Origin: Chitinophaga jiangningensis
Lineage (GTDB): Bacteria; Bacteroidota; Bacteroidia; Chitinophagales; Chitinophagaceae
DNA length: 64,000 nucleotides
Reading direction: 5' to 3'
Assembly: GCF_900142605.1 (NCBI RefSeq)
Contig: NZ_FRBL01000009.1
Span: 62,001-126,000, forward strand
The notes under the pieces were generated by a model, which worked only from the letters and a program-made list of their open reading frames with translations, ran no database searches and was not told the origin of the DNA. This document shows, in pieces, positions 28,040 through 35,645 of the stretch (position 1 is the first letter of the stretch; every line of letters starts with the position of its first letter). The translations under genes were made by a program, and so were the position numbers.

Positions 28040-28394
28040 AAATGATGATTTATAGTGAGCAATACGATAACAGTCGCTCGTGCAAGCGATATTATCCAAA
28101 GTAAAAACTGCAAAATCAACACCTATGTCACATGGCGGGCATGACAATTTCAGGAGTAGTGGATAAAAAAAATTACTGGTAAACCATTATACGCACCGGT
28201 AAGTTTGTGCGGAAAAACAGGATAGCATTCATTTTGAGGTAGTAATTAAGGTTACTTCAAGGATATATTGTTAGTATAACTAACGTTTAAATAATCTTGT
28301 CAAATATAGAATTAAAATTAAAACAAACAAGCCCCGGGATAAAATTTTATCCCGGGGCTTGTTTGTTCGTGCCATATCGCTAATAAAGTTTTGT
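28040..28394. other. Intergenic region upstream of tyrosinase operon
   Basis: 355 bases without a gene. It should contain the promoter of the tyrosinase operon near 28040-28120. It also holds a small palindrome, GTTAGT-ATA-ACTAAC, at 28270-28284 that could be an operator, and the 46-bp palindromic terminator of the VOC gene at 28322-28367. The middle is AT-rich. Confidence 0.55.
28322..28367. terminator. 46-bp perfect palindrome, terminator of the VOC gene
   Basis: A fully self-complementary 46-base sequence (23-base arms, no spacer) with core GCCCCGGGATAAAA / TTTTATCCCGGGGC. It lies 27 bases beyond the stop of the VOC-family gene and is followed on the minus strand by a T-rich stretch, so it should act as its terminator. 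The T4 at the centre forms the loop. Confidence 0.8.
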
Positions 28395-28775
28395 TTATTC
28401 CTGGATAACCGACAAAATATTTCCTGCTGGGTCCTTAAACCAGGCGATAACGGGGCCGTTGCCGCGCATGATTCCTTTGGCATCTGTCTGAATTTCCCCG
28501 GTATAATGTTCAAATACGACTCCTTTAGCAGCCAGTGCATCCACGGTGGCTTCCACATCCTTTACCTTAAAATTCAGTACCGTGAAAGTAGCAGGCACAT
28601 GATTTTTTTTAGGGTAGATGATGATATTATGCCCTCCGGTGAGTTGCAGCTGTAATACACCCATGGGTTCAGGAGATTCCGTTACTGACAGGCCCAGTAC
28701 CTGCTGGTAAAATGTTTTTGCTTCGTTGAGGCTATTCACTGAATAGCTGCTGAATACGGGTGCGGATGAAAGCAT
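28395..28775 (-). CDS. VOC (glyoxalase/bleomycin-resistance) family protein
   Basis: 126 residues forming one vicinal-oxygen-chelate domain, built as two beta-alpha-beta-beta-beta units. The first is 'SVNSLNEAKTFYQQVLGLSV', and the second ends 'WFKDPAGNILSVIQE', the usual closing motif. VOC proteins bind metals and act on small oxygenated substrates or bind drugs; which one cannot be told. It is divergent from the Crp/Fnr regulator, which could control it. Confidence 0.88.
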   Translation of the reverse strand: MLSSAPVFSSYSVNSLNEAKTFYQQVLGLSVTESPEPMGVLQLQLTGGHNIIIYPKKNHVPATFTVLNFKVKDVEATVDALAAKGVVFEHYTGEIQTDAKGIMRGNGPVIAWFKDPAGNILSVIQE

Positions 28776-28816
28776 GGTTAAATTTTTTGGTGTACTGTAA
28801 TTTACTCATAATTACT

Positions 28817-28843
28817 GTGCCGGGAAAAGACTATTTTCGGCAC
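28817..28843. promoter_or_regulatory. Imperfect palindrome in the VOC / Crp divergent region
   Basis: GTGCCG (28817-28822) and CGGCAC (28838-28843) form an inverted repeat with an inner AAAA/TTTT pairing. A second weak repeat, GTAATT-N7-AATTAC, lies just before it (28797-28815). Both are in the 78-base gap between two divergent genes, a typical place for an autoregulatory operator. Function is inferred only. Confidence 0.3.
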
Positions 28844-28853
28844 GGCTGAACAA

Positions 28854-29435
28854 ATGCTTATGTACGATACATTCAGAGCGCACGTATTAAAGTACGTAAG
28901 GGCAGACGAGGAGACACTTACATCTGCCTATAAATATTTCCAGGTAAAAAAATTCCGAAAAAAGGAAAACCTGCTCACAGAAGGCCAGATTTGCCGTTAT
29001 AATTATTTTATAGTCAGTGGATGCGTCCGGAAATATTTCATTAACCAGAAAGGGCTGGAGCAAACGACAGACTTCGCCATTGAACGATGGTGGATGACGG
29101 ATATAGGCGCATTTATAAGCCAGGGCACAACGGATATTAACATTCAGGCCGTAGAACCTACTACCGTGCTACAGATTGATCGCCATAACCAGCAACAGCT
29201 TTTCCGGGAATATCCGGTGATGGAAAGCTATTTCAGACAGATTTATCAAAAGGCCTATGCTGCAGCAGAAAACAGGATCCGGTACCTGTATGAGTTTTCA
29301 AGGGAAGAATTATATCTCCACTTTTACAGGCATTTTCCTGATTTCACCAAAAGAGTACCGCAATACCTGCTGGCCTCCTTCCTTGGTTTTACACCTGAAT
29401 ATCTCAGCGAAATCAAAAGAAAACTTGAATCTTAA
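28854..29435 (+). CDS. Crp/Fnr family transcriptional regulator
   Basis: 193 residues. The N-terminal ~120 residues form a cyclic-nucleotide-binding-like barrel (KKFRKKENLLTEGQICRYNYFIVSGCVRKYF), and the C-terminal helix-turn-helix is 'YLLASFLGFTPEYLSEIKRKL'. There is no cysteine set for an Fe-S cluster, so it is not an oxygen-sensing FNR. This short type is common in Bacteroidota and often sits by genes for small detoxification enzymes. The downstream AhpD-like gene (64 bp) may be in the same transcript. A second ATG at 28860 is possible. Confidence 0.88.
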   Translation: MLMYDTFRAHVLKYVRADEETLTSAYKYFQVKKFRKKENLLTEGQICRYNYFIVSGCVRKYFINQKGLEQTTDFAIERWWMTDIGAFISQGTTDINIQAVEPTTVLQIDRHNQQQLFREYPVMESYFRQIYQKAYAAAENRIRYLYEFSREELYLHFYRHFPDFTKRVPQYLLASFLGFTPEYLSEIKRKLES

Positions 29436-29498
29436 ACCAGTTTAAGATAATACGTGCCGGCATCAGGTAGCTTTGTTCCATCAATAAAAACAAGCACT

Positions 29499-29939
29499 AT
29501 GGAACAACGCATGAATATTGCCCAGGTAGAACCTGGCGCCTACAAAGGACTGATAGCCACACAACAGTACCTGCACACCACGGGACTTTCCAAAATTGAA
29601 CTCGGCCTCATCTACATCCGTGCCTCACAAATCAATGGCTGTGCTTATTGCCTGGACATGCACACCAAAGACGCACTGAAAGACGGAGAAACGATGCAGC
29701 GCATCTTCGTGCTCGACGGCTGGCGCGAGACTACGCTCTTTTCCAAAGAAGAAGCGGTGATCTTAAAAATGACAGAAGAAATTACGCATATCACCCGCAA
29801 AGGGTTGTCGGAAGCAACCTACGAGGAAGCCAGGAGCTACTTTGACGAACATAAGATCGCGCAGATCATCATGGCCGCCGTTACCATCAACGCCTGGAAC
29901 AGAATTGCCATCAGCACTCATTTGCAGATCGGTGCATAA
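29499..29939 (+). CDS. Carboxymuconolactone decarboxylase / AhpD-like protein
   Basis: 146 residues from ATG 29499; the open frame starts 45 bases earlier with no support. It has the CxxC-x3-H redox motif (CAYCLDMHTK) in an all-helical AhpD-like fold, beginning 'GLSKIELGLIYIRASQINGCAYC'. Relatives are alkylhydroperoxidase-type enzymes or decarboxylases. The Cys pair and following His point to peroxidase-type activity. It follows the Crp/Fnr gene, and a perfect hairpin ends the unit. Confidence 0.9.
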   Translation: MEQRMNIAQVEPGAYKGLIATQQYLHTTGLSKIELGLIYIRASQINGCAYCLDMHTKDALKDGETMQRIFVLDGWRETTLFSKEEAVILKMTEEITHITRKGLSEATYEEARSYFDEHKIAQIIMAAVTINAWNRIAISTHLQIGA

Positions 29940-29949
29940 TATGACCGCT

Positions 29950-29978
29950 TCAGCGTGTCCGGAAAACGGACACGCTGA
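29950..29978. terminator. Hairpin after AhpD-like gene
   Basis: Perfect 12-base arms (TCAGCGTGTCCG at 29950-29961 and its complement at 29967-29978) around a GAAAA loop, 10 bases after the stop. Confidence 0.65.
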
Positions 29979-30086
29979 TTCAAAACCGGACACTCCCCTA
30001 TTACACTAAGGTTTACAATAGACTAACAGTCAATATTTTATAAAACCGGCACAATTATCTTACTGCATGTGGCACAAACAAACCAC

Positions 30087-31271
30087 ATGAAAAATATTAT
30101 CCTTACTATTGTCAGCCTTCTTATTTTAACCTTCAGCACAGCTGCACAGCAGATCAAACGCATAGATAACAGCAGCATTGCGGCGGCTGCGCTCACCAGC
30201 ACCATACAGCAACTGGTGGACACCGCGCAGGTGACCGGCCTCGTCATTTCCATCCTAAATAATAACCAACCCGTATATACGAAAGCCTTTGGTTATGCTG
30301 ATAAACCTAAGGAGCTGAAAATGGATACCAGCACTATATTCTGGAGCTGCTCCTTCAGCAAAGCCGTGTTCGGCTATTGCGTAATGCGCCTGGTGGAAAA
30401 AAATGTGCTCGATCTCGATACACCGCTGGTTAAATATCTGTCCAAACCATTGCCGGATTACGTGTTCACCAAAAAAACACGTGGCTACCAGGATATCCGC
30501 AACGATCTGCGGTATGAAAAAATCACCGCCCGGATATGCCTGAACCATACCAGTGGACTCCCTAACTATCGTGGCTTTGAAGTGGATGGCAAGCTCAAAA
30601 TCAGGTTTGCCCCCGGCACACGCTACAGTTACTCTGGCGAAGGTATTTACCTGCTGCAGTTTGTGATTGAACAATTATACGGAAAGGATTATGAAACCAT
30701 CGCCCGGGAAGAAGTGTTCCAGCCGCTGGGCATGACGCACAGCAGCTACGTGTGGCAGGCTGATTTTAACAACAATCACGCCGTGGGGCACGACAGCCTT
30801 CAGCAAGCCTATGAATTTGATGAACGTACTACCGCGCATGCAGCAGGATCTATGTATACTAACATCACCGATTATGCGAAATTTATGGGTGCACTGCTGC
30901 AACAAAAAGGTTTAACAAAGCAGGGATTCAACGCCTTATTCCATTCAGATGTGGCAATACTTTCCAGGCAACAGTTTGGCCCCAACGCCCTGCTGGACGA
31001 TAAAACGCCTGCCACTACCCCATTGTGGTACGGCCTTGGTTCTGGCATACTCAAAACGCCATATGGCAACGCATTTTTTAAAGAAGGCCACAGTGAAGGC
31101 TGGCAGCACCATTCCATCGGGTTTCCTGATAAAGGGATTGCAGTAGTAATTATGACAAACAGTGATCAGGGGGATCATATTTTCAAGGCGTTGCTGGAAA
31201 CAACTATCGGCGACACCTATACGCCGTGGTACTGGGAGAATTATATACCGTTTGATTATGTAAGTAAATAA
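30087..31271 (+). CDS. Serine hydrolase, beta-lactamase / penicillin-binding-protein family
   Basis: 394 residues with a signal peptide (MKNIILTIVSLLILTFSTAAQQ) from ATG 30087; the open frame begins at 30069. The SxxK motif is Ser89-Phe-Ser-Lys92 (SCSFSKAVF). A conserved HTSGLPNY follows (His154), and the YxN position reads YSG (Tyr182, with Gly for Asn). Late in the protein GHSEGWQHH fits the third motif. This family includes esterases and D-amino-peptidases as well as lactamases, so resistance is not implied. It acts in the periplasm or outside the cell. It is a single gene ended by a strong hairpin. Confidence 0.9.
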   Translation: MKNIILTIVSLLILTFSTAAQQIKRIDNSSIAAAALTSTIQQLVDTAQVTGLVISILNNNQPVYTKAFGYADKPKELKMDTSTIFWSCSFSKAVFGYCVMRLVEKNVLDLDTPLVKYLSKPLPDYVFTKKTRGYQDIRNDLRYEKITARICLNHTSGLPNYRGFEVDGKLKIRFAPGTRYSYSGEGIYLLQFVIEQLYGKDYETIAREEVFQPLGMTHSSYVWQADFNNNHAVGHDSLQQAYEFDERTTAHAAGSMYTNITDYAKFMGALLQQKGLTKQGFNALFHSDVAILSRQQFGPNALLDDKTPATTPLWYGLGSGILKTPYGNAFFKEGHSEGWQHHSIGFPDKGIAVVIMTNSDQGDHIFKALLETTIGDTYTPWYWENYIPFDYVSK

Positions 31272-31275
31272 GTCG

Positions 31276-31313
31276 TAAGACTCCCCTGGAATGATGATTC
31301 CCGGGGAGTCTTA
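31276..31313. terminator. Bidirectional terminator between serine hydrolase and SusCD locus
   Basis: TAAGACTCCCC (31276-31286) pairs with GGGGAGTCTTA (31303-31313), and GGAAT/ATTCC extends the stem with one mismatch and a GATG loop. It lies between two convergent genes and can stop transcription from both sides. Confidence 0.8.
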
Positions 31314-31316
31314 TAT

Positions 31317-33095
31317 TTACTGTATTAATTGGATCATCGTATTCAGTTCACGGACCAGTGCTTCCTCATTACCATCAAAGCCATTGGTACGGAAGCGCAC
31401 TTTACCGGTTTTATCCAGGATCACTTTATAGGGCACGCTGGCCACTTTATATTGGTTAAAGGCCTTGTAACCCGGGCCATTACTCAGTTTTTCATCCATC
31501 AGGTACCGGAATGGAAATTTCTTTTCGGCTGCAAATTGCTTCACCTTACCCAATGCTTCACCGGTTTCAAAAGTGGCAATGAACAAAAACACCACTTCAG
31601 GATGTTGCTGCATCACCTCCTGCATAGCCGGGAACGATTGTATACAAGGCTTACACCAGGTGGCCCAGAAATCCAGCACCACTATCTTACCTTTTAGGGC
31701 GGCTATGTCCACCTCCTTTCCACTGATATCCTTTAACCGGATACCTGCAATGGTTTCCGTTATCATGCCAGCCCTGATATCACCAGAATGATCTGCTGTG
31801 GCGGGTTGCAGGGCGTTCCACCAGGCTGTAAAATCCTTACCCGGGTATTGCCGCTCATAAAGGGCTTGCAGCATTTTTTTTATCTGGGGAGATGAATGCC
31901 CTGCCTTTACCGTAGTTTCCAGTACCCGGAGCGCAGTCGCATCCTGGCCGCTGGCACTGCTGGTTTGCGCCAGGAGCAGTGCCGCCTCCCTGCTGCCGGC
32001 ATGGCGGTAAAGGGTGCCTGCCAGTGCATGCGCTGTTGTTACATCCTGCCTGGAGAGATAGAGTGGAATGGCATTCATATAGGCGTTCCAGTTAGTATGC
32101 ACCCGGGTGGTATCTGTAACGGCAATGCCCTGCGACAACCAGGAGAGCGACTGCTCCGGCTGTTGCTGTGCTAACTGCACGTAGGTAGCTACCTGGTCTT
32201 CCTGCCGGTGCAACAAACTGATATAATACCCTGCTGCCTGGTTGTTACCCGCGGCTACGGCCGACTGTGCCATGGCTTTGTACAAACCGGTATACTCATA
32301 GTCCCCGCCGGCAGGTTCCGGAAAGCGCTGTATAAACGCTTTGAACAACTGTTGCTGTGCGGCAAAATCAGGGGCCTGCGTCACAGCTGCCATTTGTTTA
32401 CGCTGCACGTATTTCCCTTCAGGGAATTGTTTTTCCAACAGGTGTGCCACAGAATCCGCAGCCTGTTGCTGCCCCAGAAACGCTAAATACTGCTGGTGCA
32501 GTGTTAGCTCCATTTCATTAGTGGTATGATATGTCAGCAGTTTTTGAATCAGCAGCGCCTTATCCGCCGGCTCCGGAGAATTGATCAGCATATTGTAATA
32601 CTGCTGCCTGAACTCCGCTTCAGCAGCGGGATATATTGCTATTTCCGTTTTCAGGTACGCCAGGGCCAGTTGCTGGTCTTTCTTCCAGCCACCCATGCCC
32701 TGCGCAAGCTGCGACATACGGTACCACGCGTAGGGCAGCACTTTCTTCTCTCTGTAAACAGGAAAAATATATGCTTTACCGTTGTTATCATCCGTAATGT
32801 GGCCATCGTACAATCGCCCGGTAAGCACCACTGCATCGGCAGGCACTGTATACTTCGCCTGTCCTGTGGCAGACAACAGGAGTGTATCGGCAGCCAGTTG
32901 TTTCGACTTCCCTTCTGCGTCTATAATCACATACAGTGGTGTACTTCCTGCGAGCGCAGTACCACGGGGATCAGCCGTAATGGTGATCCCGTGGCCCGCT
33001 GCAGGTGTGTCAGATATGCTTAGTGTATGATTGGACTGTGCGTAGGCATACTGCATACAGGCAAGGTATGCAGCTGTGATAGCAATTATTTTCAT
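31317..33095 (-). CDS. TlpA-like thioredoxin-domain protein with long helical N-terminus
   Basis: 592 residues with a signal peptide (MKIIAITAAYLACMQYAYAQ). Residues ~30-120 are beta-rich, ~130-440 are helical TPR-like repeats, and ~450-592 are a TlpA/thioredoxin fold with active site WCKPC (LDFWATWCKPCIQSF) and the cis-Pro segment VASVPY. It is expected in the periplasm as a thiol-disulfide reductase. It is the last gene of the SusCD operon, 1 bp after the previous stop. Bacteroidota SusCD loci often end with such proteins; their job there is not established. Confidence 0.88.
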   Translation of the reverse strand: MKIIAITAAYLACMQYAYAQSNHTLSISDTPAAGHGITITADPRGTALAGSTPLYVIIDAEGKSKQLAADTLLLSATGQAKYTVPADAVVLTGRLYDGHITDDNNGKAYIFPVYREKKVLPYAWYRMSQLAQGMGGWKKDQQLALAYLKTEIAIYPAAEAEFRQQYYNMLINSPEPADKALLIQKLLTYHTTNEMELTLHQQYLAFLGQQQAADSVAHLLEKQFPEGKYVQRKQMAAVTQAPDFAAQQQLFKAFIQRFPEPAGGDYEYTGLYKAMAQSAVAAGNNQAAGYYISLLHRQEDQVATYVQLAQQQPEQSLSWLSQGIAVTDTTRVHTNWNAYMNAIPLYLSRQDVTTAHALAGTLYRHAGSREAALLLAQTSSASGQDATALRVLETTVKAGHSSPQIKKMLQALYERQYPGKDFTAWWNALQPATADHSGDIRAGMITETIAGIRLKDISGKEVDIAALKGKIVVLDFWATWCKPCIQSFPAMQEVMQQHPEVVFLFIATFETGEALGKVKQFAAEKKFPFRYLMDEKLSNGPGYKAFNQYKVASVPYKVILDKTGKVRFRTNGFDGNEEALVRELNTMIQLIQ

Positions 33096-33096
33096 T

Positions 33097-34245
33097 TTAA
33101 GGGAATAATGATTTTATTTTTTCTTCCAGGTCTTTACCGGTAAGGTTGCTCGCTACAATTTTCCCCTGCTGGTCAATGATTACATTGGCCGGGATGCCGT
33201 TTACCGGATATCCTTTCACCACAGGGCTTTTATCTGCCAACAAGTCCGATACATTGGGCCAGCTGAGCTGCTCCTTTTCGGAAGCCTTCTGCCAGGCCAC
33301 GCGGTTATTATCCATGGAGAAAGAAACTATTTCCAGGCCTTTGCTATGGAAGCTGCCGTAGAGCGATTTCAACTCAGGAATTTCCGCACGGCAGGGCACA
33401 CACCAGGATGCCCAGAACTGCAATAGCGTATACTTGTTGTTAGTAACAGCATCGCCTAAACGAATATATTTACCATTCACATCCGGGAGGTTAAAGTCAA
33501 TATAGTTTTCGCCGATCATTTTGCCCTGGCGGAGCGCAATCCGCTCTGCCTGGGACTTATCCAGCCGGCGCGCCTGTCGCACTACATAGCTGTTTTCCCC
33601 CAGCCTGACCGCTGCCTTATTCACCACTTCCATGGCCGCGTTGCGATCCGGCTCTAATTCCAGCATCACCGCCGCAATTGCCGCGGCGGATGGGTCCTTT
33701 TTATTATTCAGTACCCCCTGCAGGTAAACGCTGCGGATGTCAAACCGTTTCATGAACAGCTGAATCCCCTCCCACTCTGCCTCAGCGCCGGTAGCAGCAC
33801 CAGGCTGGCGCATGCGGAACACTTCCCTGTCTACCTGCACATAAGCACTATCCCGCTGGTAGCCTAATATCCAGTTGTTATATTTTGCGCCGCTCACCTG
33901 CGACAAGCCAGTAGCGGTAAGTGTAAAGGTTGCCTTTCCAGGTTCCAGTATCACGGGGTAGCTGTACATGGACTTCCCTTTGCGATAGGTAAGTGACACA
34001 TTCATCACTTCTTTCACCGGGCAGCGCAGGGTAAATTCGCCATGGCGGATGGTGTCCGTCACCAGCGTTTCCGCGGTGCCGTATACGTCATATACCAGCG
34101 ATACCGGTATGTTATCCGCATCCGGGATATGCCCGCTGAGGCGGAACTCCGCCAGCTGACTACTGTTTTTAAAGGCAAACAGCCCTCCGGCCAGGGCTGC
34201 CATCAGGAGTGCAGCCCGGCTATTTTTCACTAATCTTATAAGCAT
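33097..34245 (-). CDS. TlpA family disulfide reductase with DUF4369-like N-terminus
   Basis: 382 residues. An N-terminal membrane segment or signal (RAALLMAALAGGLFAF) is followed by a beta-rich region of the DUF4369 type (~35-125), a helical linker, and a C-terminal thioredoxin fold with WCVPC (LLQFWASWCVPCRAEIPEL) and NGIPANVIID. It is a periplasmic thiol-disulfide reductase. It sits 1 bp from both the SusD gene and the next TlpA-like gene, so the three are tightly coupled. Confidence 0.9.
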   Translation of the reverse strand: MLIRLVKNSRAALLMAALAGGLFAFKNSSQLAEFRLSGHIPDADNIPVSLVYDVYGTAETLVTDTIRHGEFTLRCPVKEVMNVSLTYRKGKSMYSYPVILEPGKATFTLTATGLSQVSGAKYNNWILGYQRDSAYVQVDREVFRMRQPGAATGAEAEWEGIQLFMKRFDIRSVYLQGVLNNKKDPSAAAIAAVMLELEPDRNAAMEVVNKAAVRLGENSYVVRQARRLDKSQAERIALRQGKMIGENYIDFNLPDVNGKYIRLGDAVTNNKYTLLQFWASWCVPCRAEIPELKSLYGSFHSKGLEIVSFSMDNNRVAWQKASEKEQLSWPNVSDLLADKSPVVKGYPVNGIPANVIIDQQGKIVASNLTGKDLEEKIKSLFP

Positions 34246-34246
34246 G

Positions 34247-35635
34247 TTATCTTGGGTTTTGAGTAATTTCCGGGTTCATGATGATGTACTTCCGGCCGAT
34301 TGGCAGCACGGCCCTGTTGCTGTTTGGAGCCAGGCTAAAACTACCATCCGGCAGTGTATGCGTCACCGTTATATTGTCGTTATCCATTGCGTTATACCTG
34401 CGGATATCAAACCAGCGGCTGCCGCGGAAAGCCATTTCCCTTCTGCGCTCCGCCTTCACTAATGTTAATGCCTCCGCAGCCGTGGCTGCAGTGAGCATGT
34501 AGTCGGTTCCCTTTTTATACCTGGCAGCACGCAGGGTATTCAGGTCCTGCAAGGCTGCAGCAATGTTACCTAACCGCGCATTAGCCTCCGCACGAATCAG
34601 GTAGGTTTCCGGTACGGAAGGGCCTTTGGCAGCCGACCTGCCGGACCACTCATTGCTGAAATAACCGAATCCTAATCCAAACGCTTTATCATTAAAAAAG
34701 TAGGCGCTGAAGCGTAAGTCGGCAGTGGTGTTATACATGCCCAGCAAAGCCTTACTGGCGTAAGCAATCGGACTAATCATAGGGCCCGACTTCTCCAGCA
34801 GCATTTCAGGATTGCGAAAATTCTGCGGATAATTCAGCACCTCCGGAAAAGATGGATTTGGTGGCAGGGTGTTGTAATCTACCAGCGTGTTATACGCACT
34901 CAGGCTGGAATCTGCATAATGTACCGCATTAGCAGCATCGTTCTGGTACAGGAATACCTTCGCTAACAGGCTGTAGGCGCTGGCCTTTACAGGTCTGTTG
35001 GTAAGACCAGCGGCCGGGGCCACTGGCAGGTCCGGCAAGGCTGCCACCAGGTCTTCCCGGATATAATCATACACTTCCTGTACGGTAGCGCGAGGTAGCT
35101 TTTCTTCAAAATCAAGTCCTTTACGGATAGGCACACCCGCATCTGTAGTGGCGGTAGCGCTGTATTGCTTTCCATACAGGTTTACCAGTATGAAATAAGC
35201 ATAGGCCCGGTGTACCCTGGCTTCCGCCATTAATTGCCGCTTATCTGCAGCGGTGCCACCTGAAGCTGTCATCACCTGCAAGGTCACCAGGTTAGTGGTA
35301 TAGATCTGGTTATACATTCCTTCCCAGTCCCTGTCCGATTCATTTTCCAGGTATATATTTTCCGCAAAGCGGTAAGCGTTCAGCGCATTGGTGTTGTAAT
35401 AGGTCTGTGAAAACGGGAAGATGGCCATATCATCGTCCAGCATGATGTCCATGCCATAGGTGCTGAAAAAGCCATTGGACTTCTCCTTTGCCGTAGTTTC
35501 ATCCAGCAGCAGCCGGTAGTCGCTGGTTTTTTCAGGAATAAAGGCACCTTTAGGCTTTATGTCGAGATACTTGCTACAGGCGCCCAGCCCCGTTACCAGC
35601 ATAGCTCCCATTGTATATATCAGCAGTTTTTTCAT
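34247..35635 (-). CDS. SusD/RagB family outer-membrane lipoprotein
   Basis: 462 residues with a lipoprotein signal (LGACSKYLDIKPKG, Cys20) and the tetratricopeptide-like SusD fold: 'VHRAYAYFILVNLYGK', 'ASAYSLLAKVFLYQNDAANAVHYADS' and a C-terminal 'RREMAFRGSRWFDIRRY' typical of the family. SusD proteins are the lid that captures a ligand for the SusC channel. No polysaccharide-degrading enzyme is linked to this pair, so the ligand is unknown and may be a peptide or other small molecule. It starts 10 bp after the SusC stop. Confidence 0.93.
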   Translation of the reverse strand: MKKLLIYTMGAMLVTGLGACSKYLDIKPKGAFIPEKTSDYRLLLDETTAKEKSNGFFSTYGMDIMLDDDMAIFPFSQTYYNTNALNAYRFAENIYLENESDRDWEGMYNQIYTTNLVTLQVMTASGGTAADKRQLMAEARVHRAYAYFILVNLYGKQYSATATTDAGVPIRKGLDFEEKLPRATVQEVYDYIREDLVAALPDLPVAPAAGLTNRPVKASAYSLLAKVFLYQNDAANAVHYADSSLSAYNTLVDYNTLPPNPSFPEVLNYPQNFRNPEMLLEKSGPMISPIAYASKALLGMYNTTADLRFSAYFFNDKAFGLGFGYFSNEWSGRSAAKGPSVPETYLIRAEANARLGNIAAALQDLNTLRAARYKKGTDYMLTAATAAEALTLVKAERRREMAFRGSRWFDIRRYNAMDNDNITVTHTLPDGSFSLAPNSNRAVLPIGRKYIIMNPEITQNPR

Positions 35636-35645
35636 GTGTGTCCGT

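Noticed and set aside
28040..28147. Cys-rich upstream extension of the first tyrosinase-operon gene
   Set aside because: The added residues differ in composition from the rest, and the ATG at 28039 gives a coherent protein; the region is more likely promoter.
30087..31271. Serine hydrolase considered as an antibiotic-resistance beta-lactamase
   Set aside because: The SxxK motif is shared by esterases and peptidases, the YxN position is YSG, and no resistance context is present.
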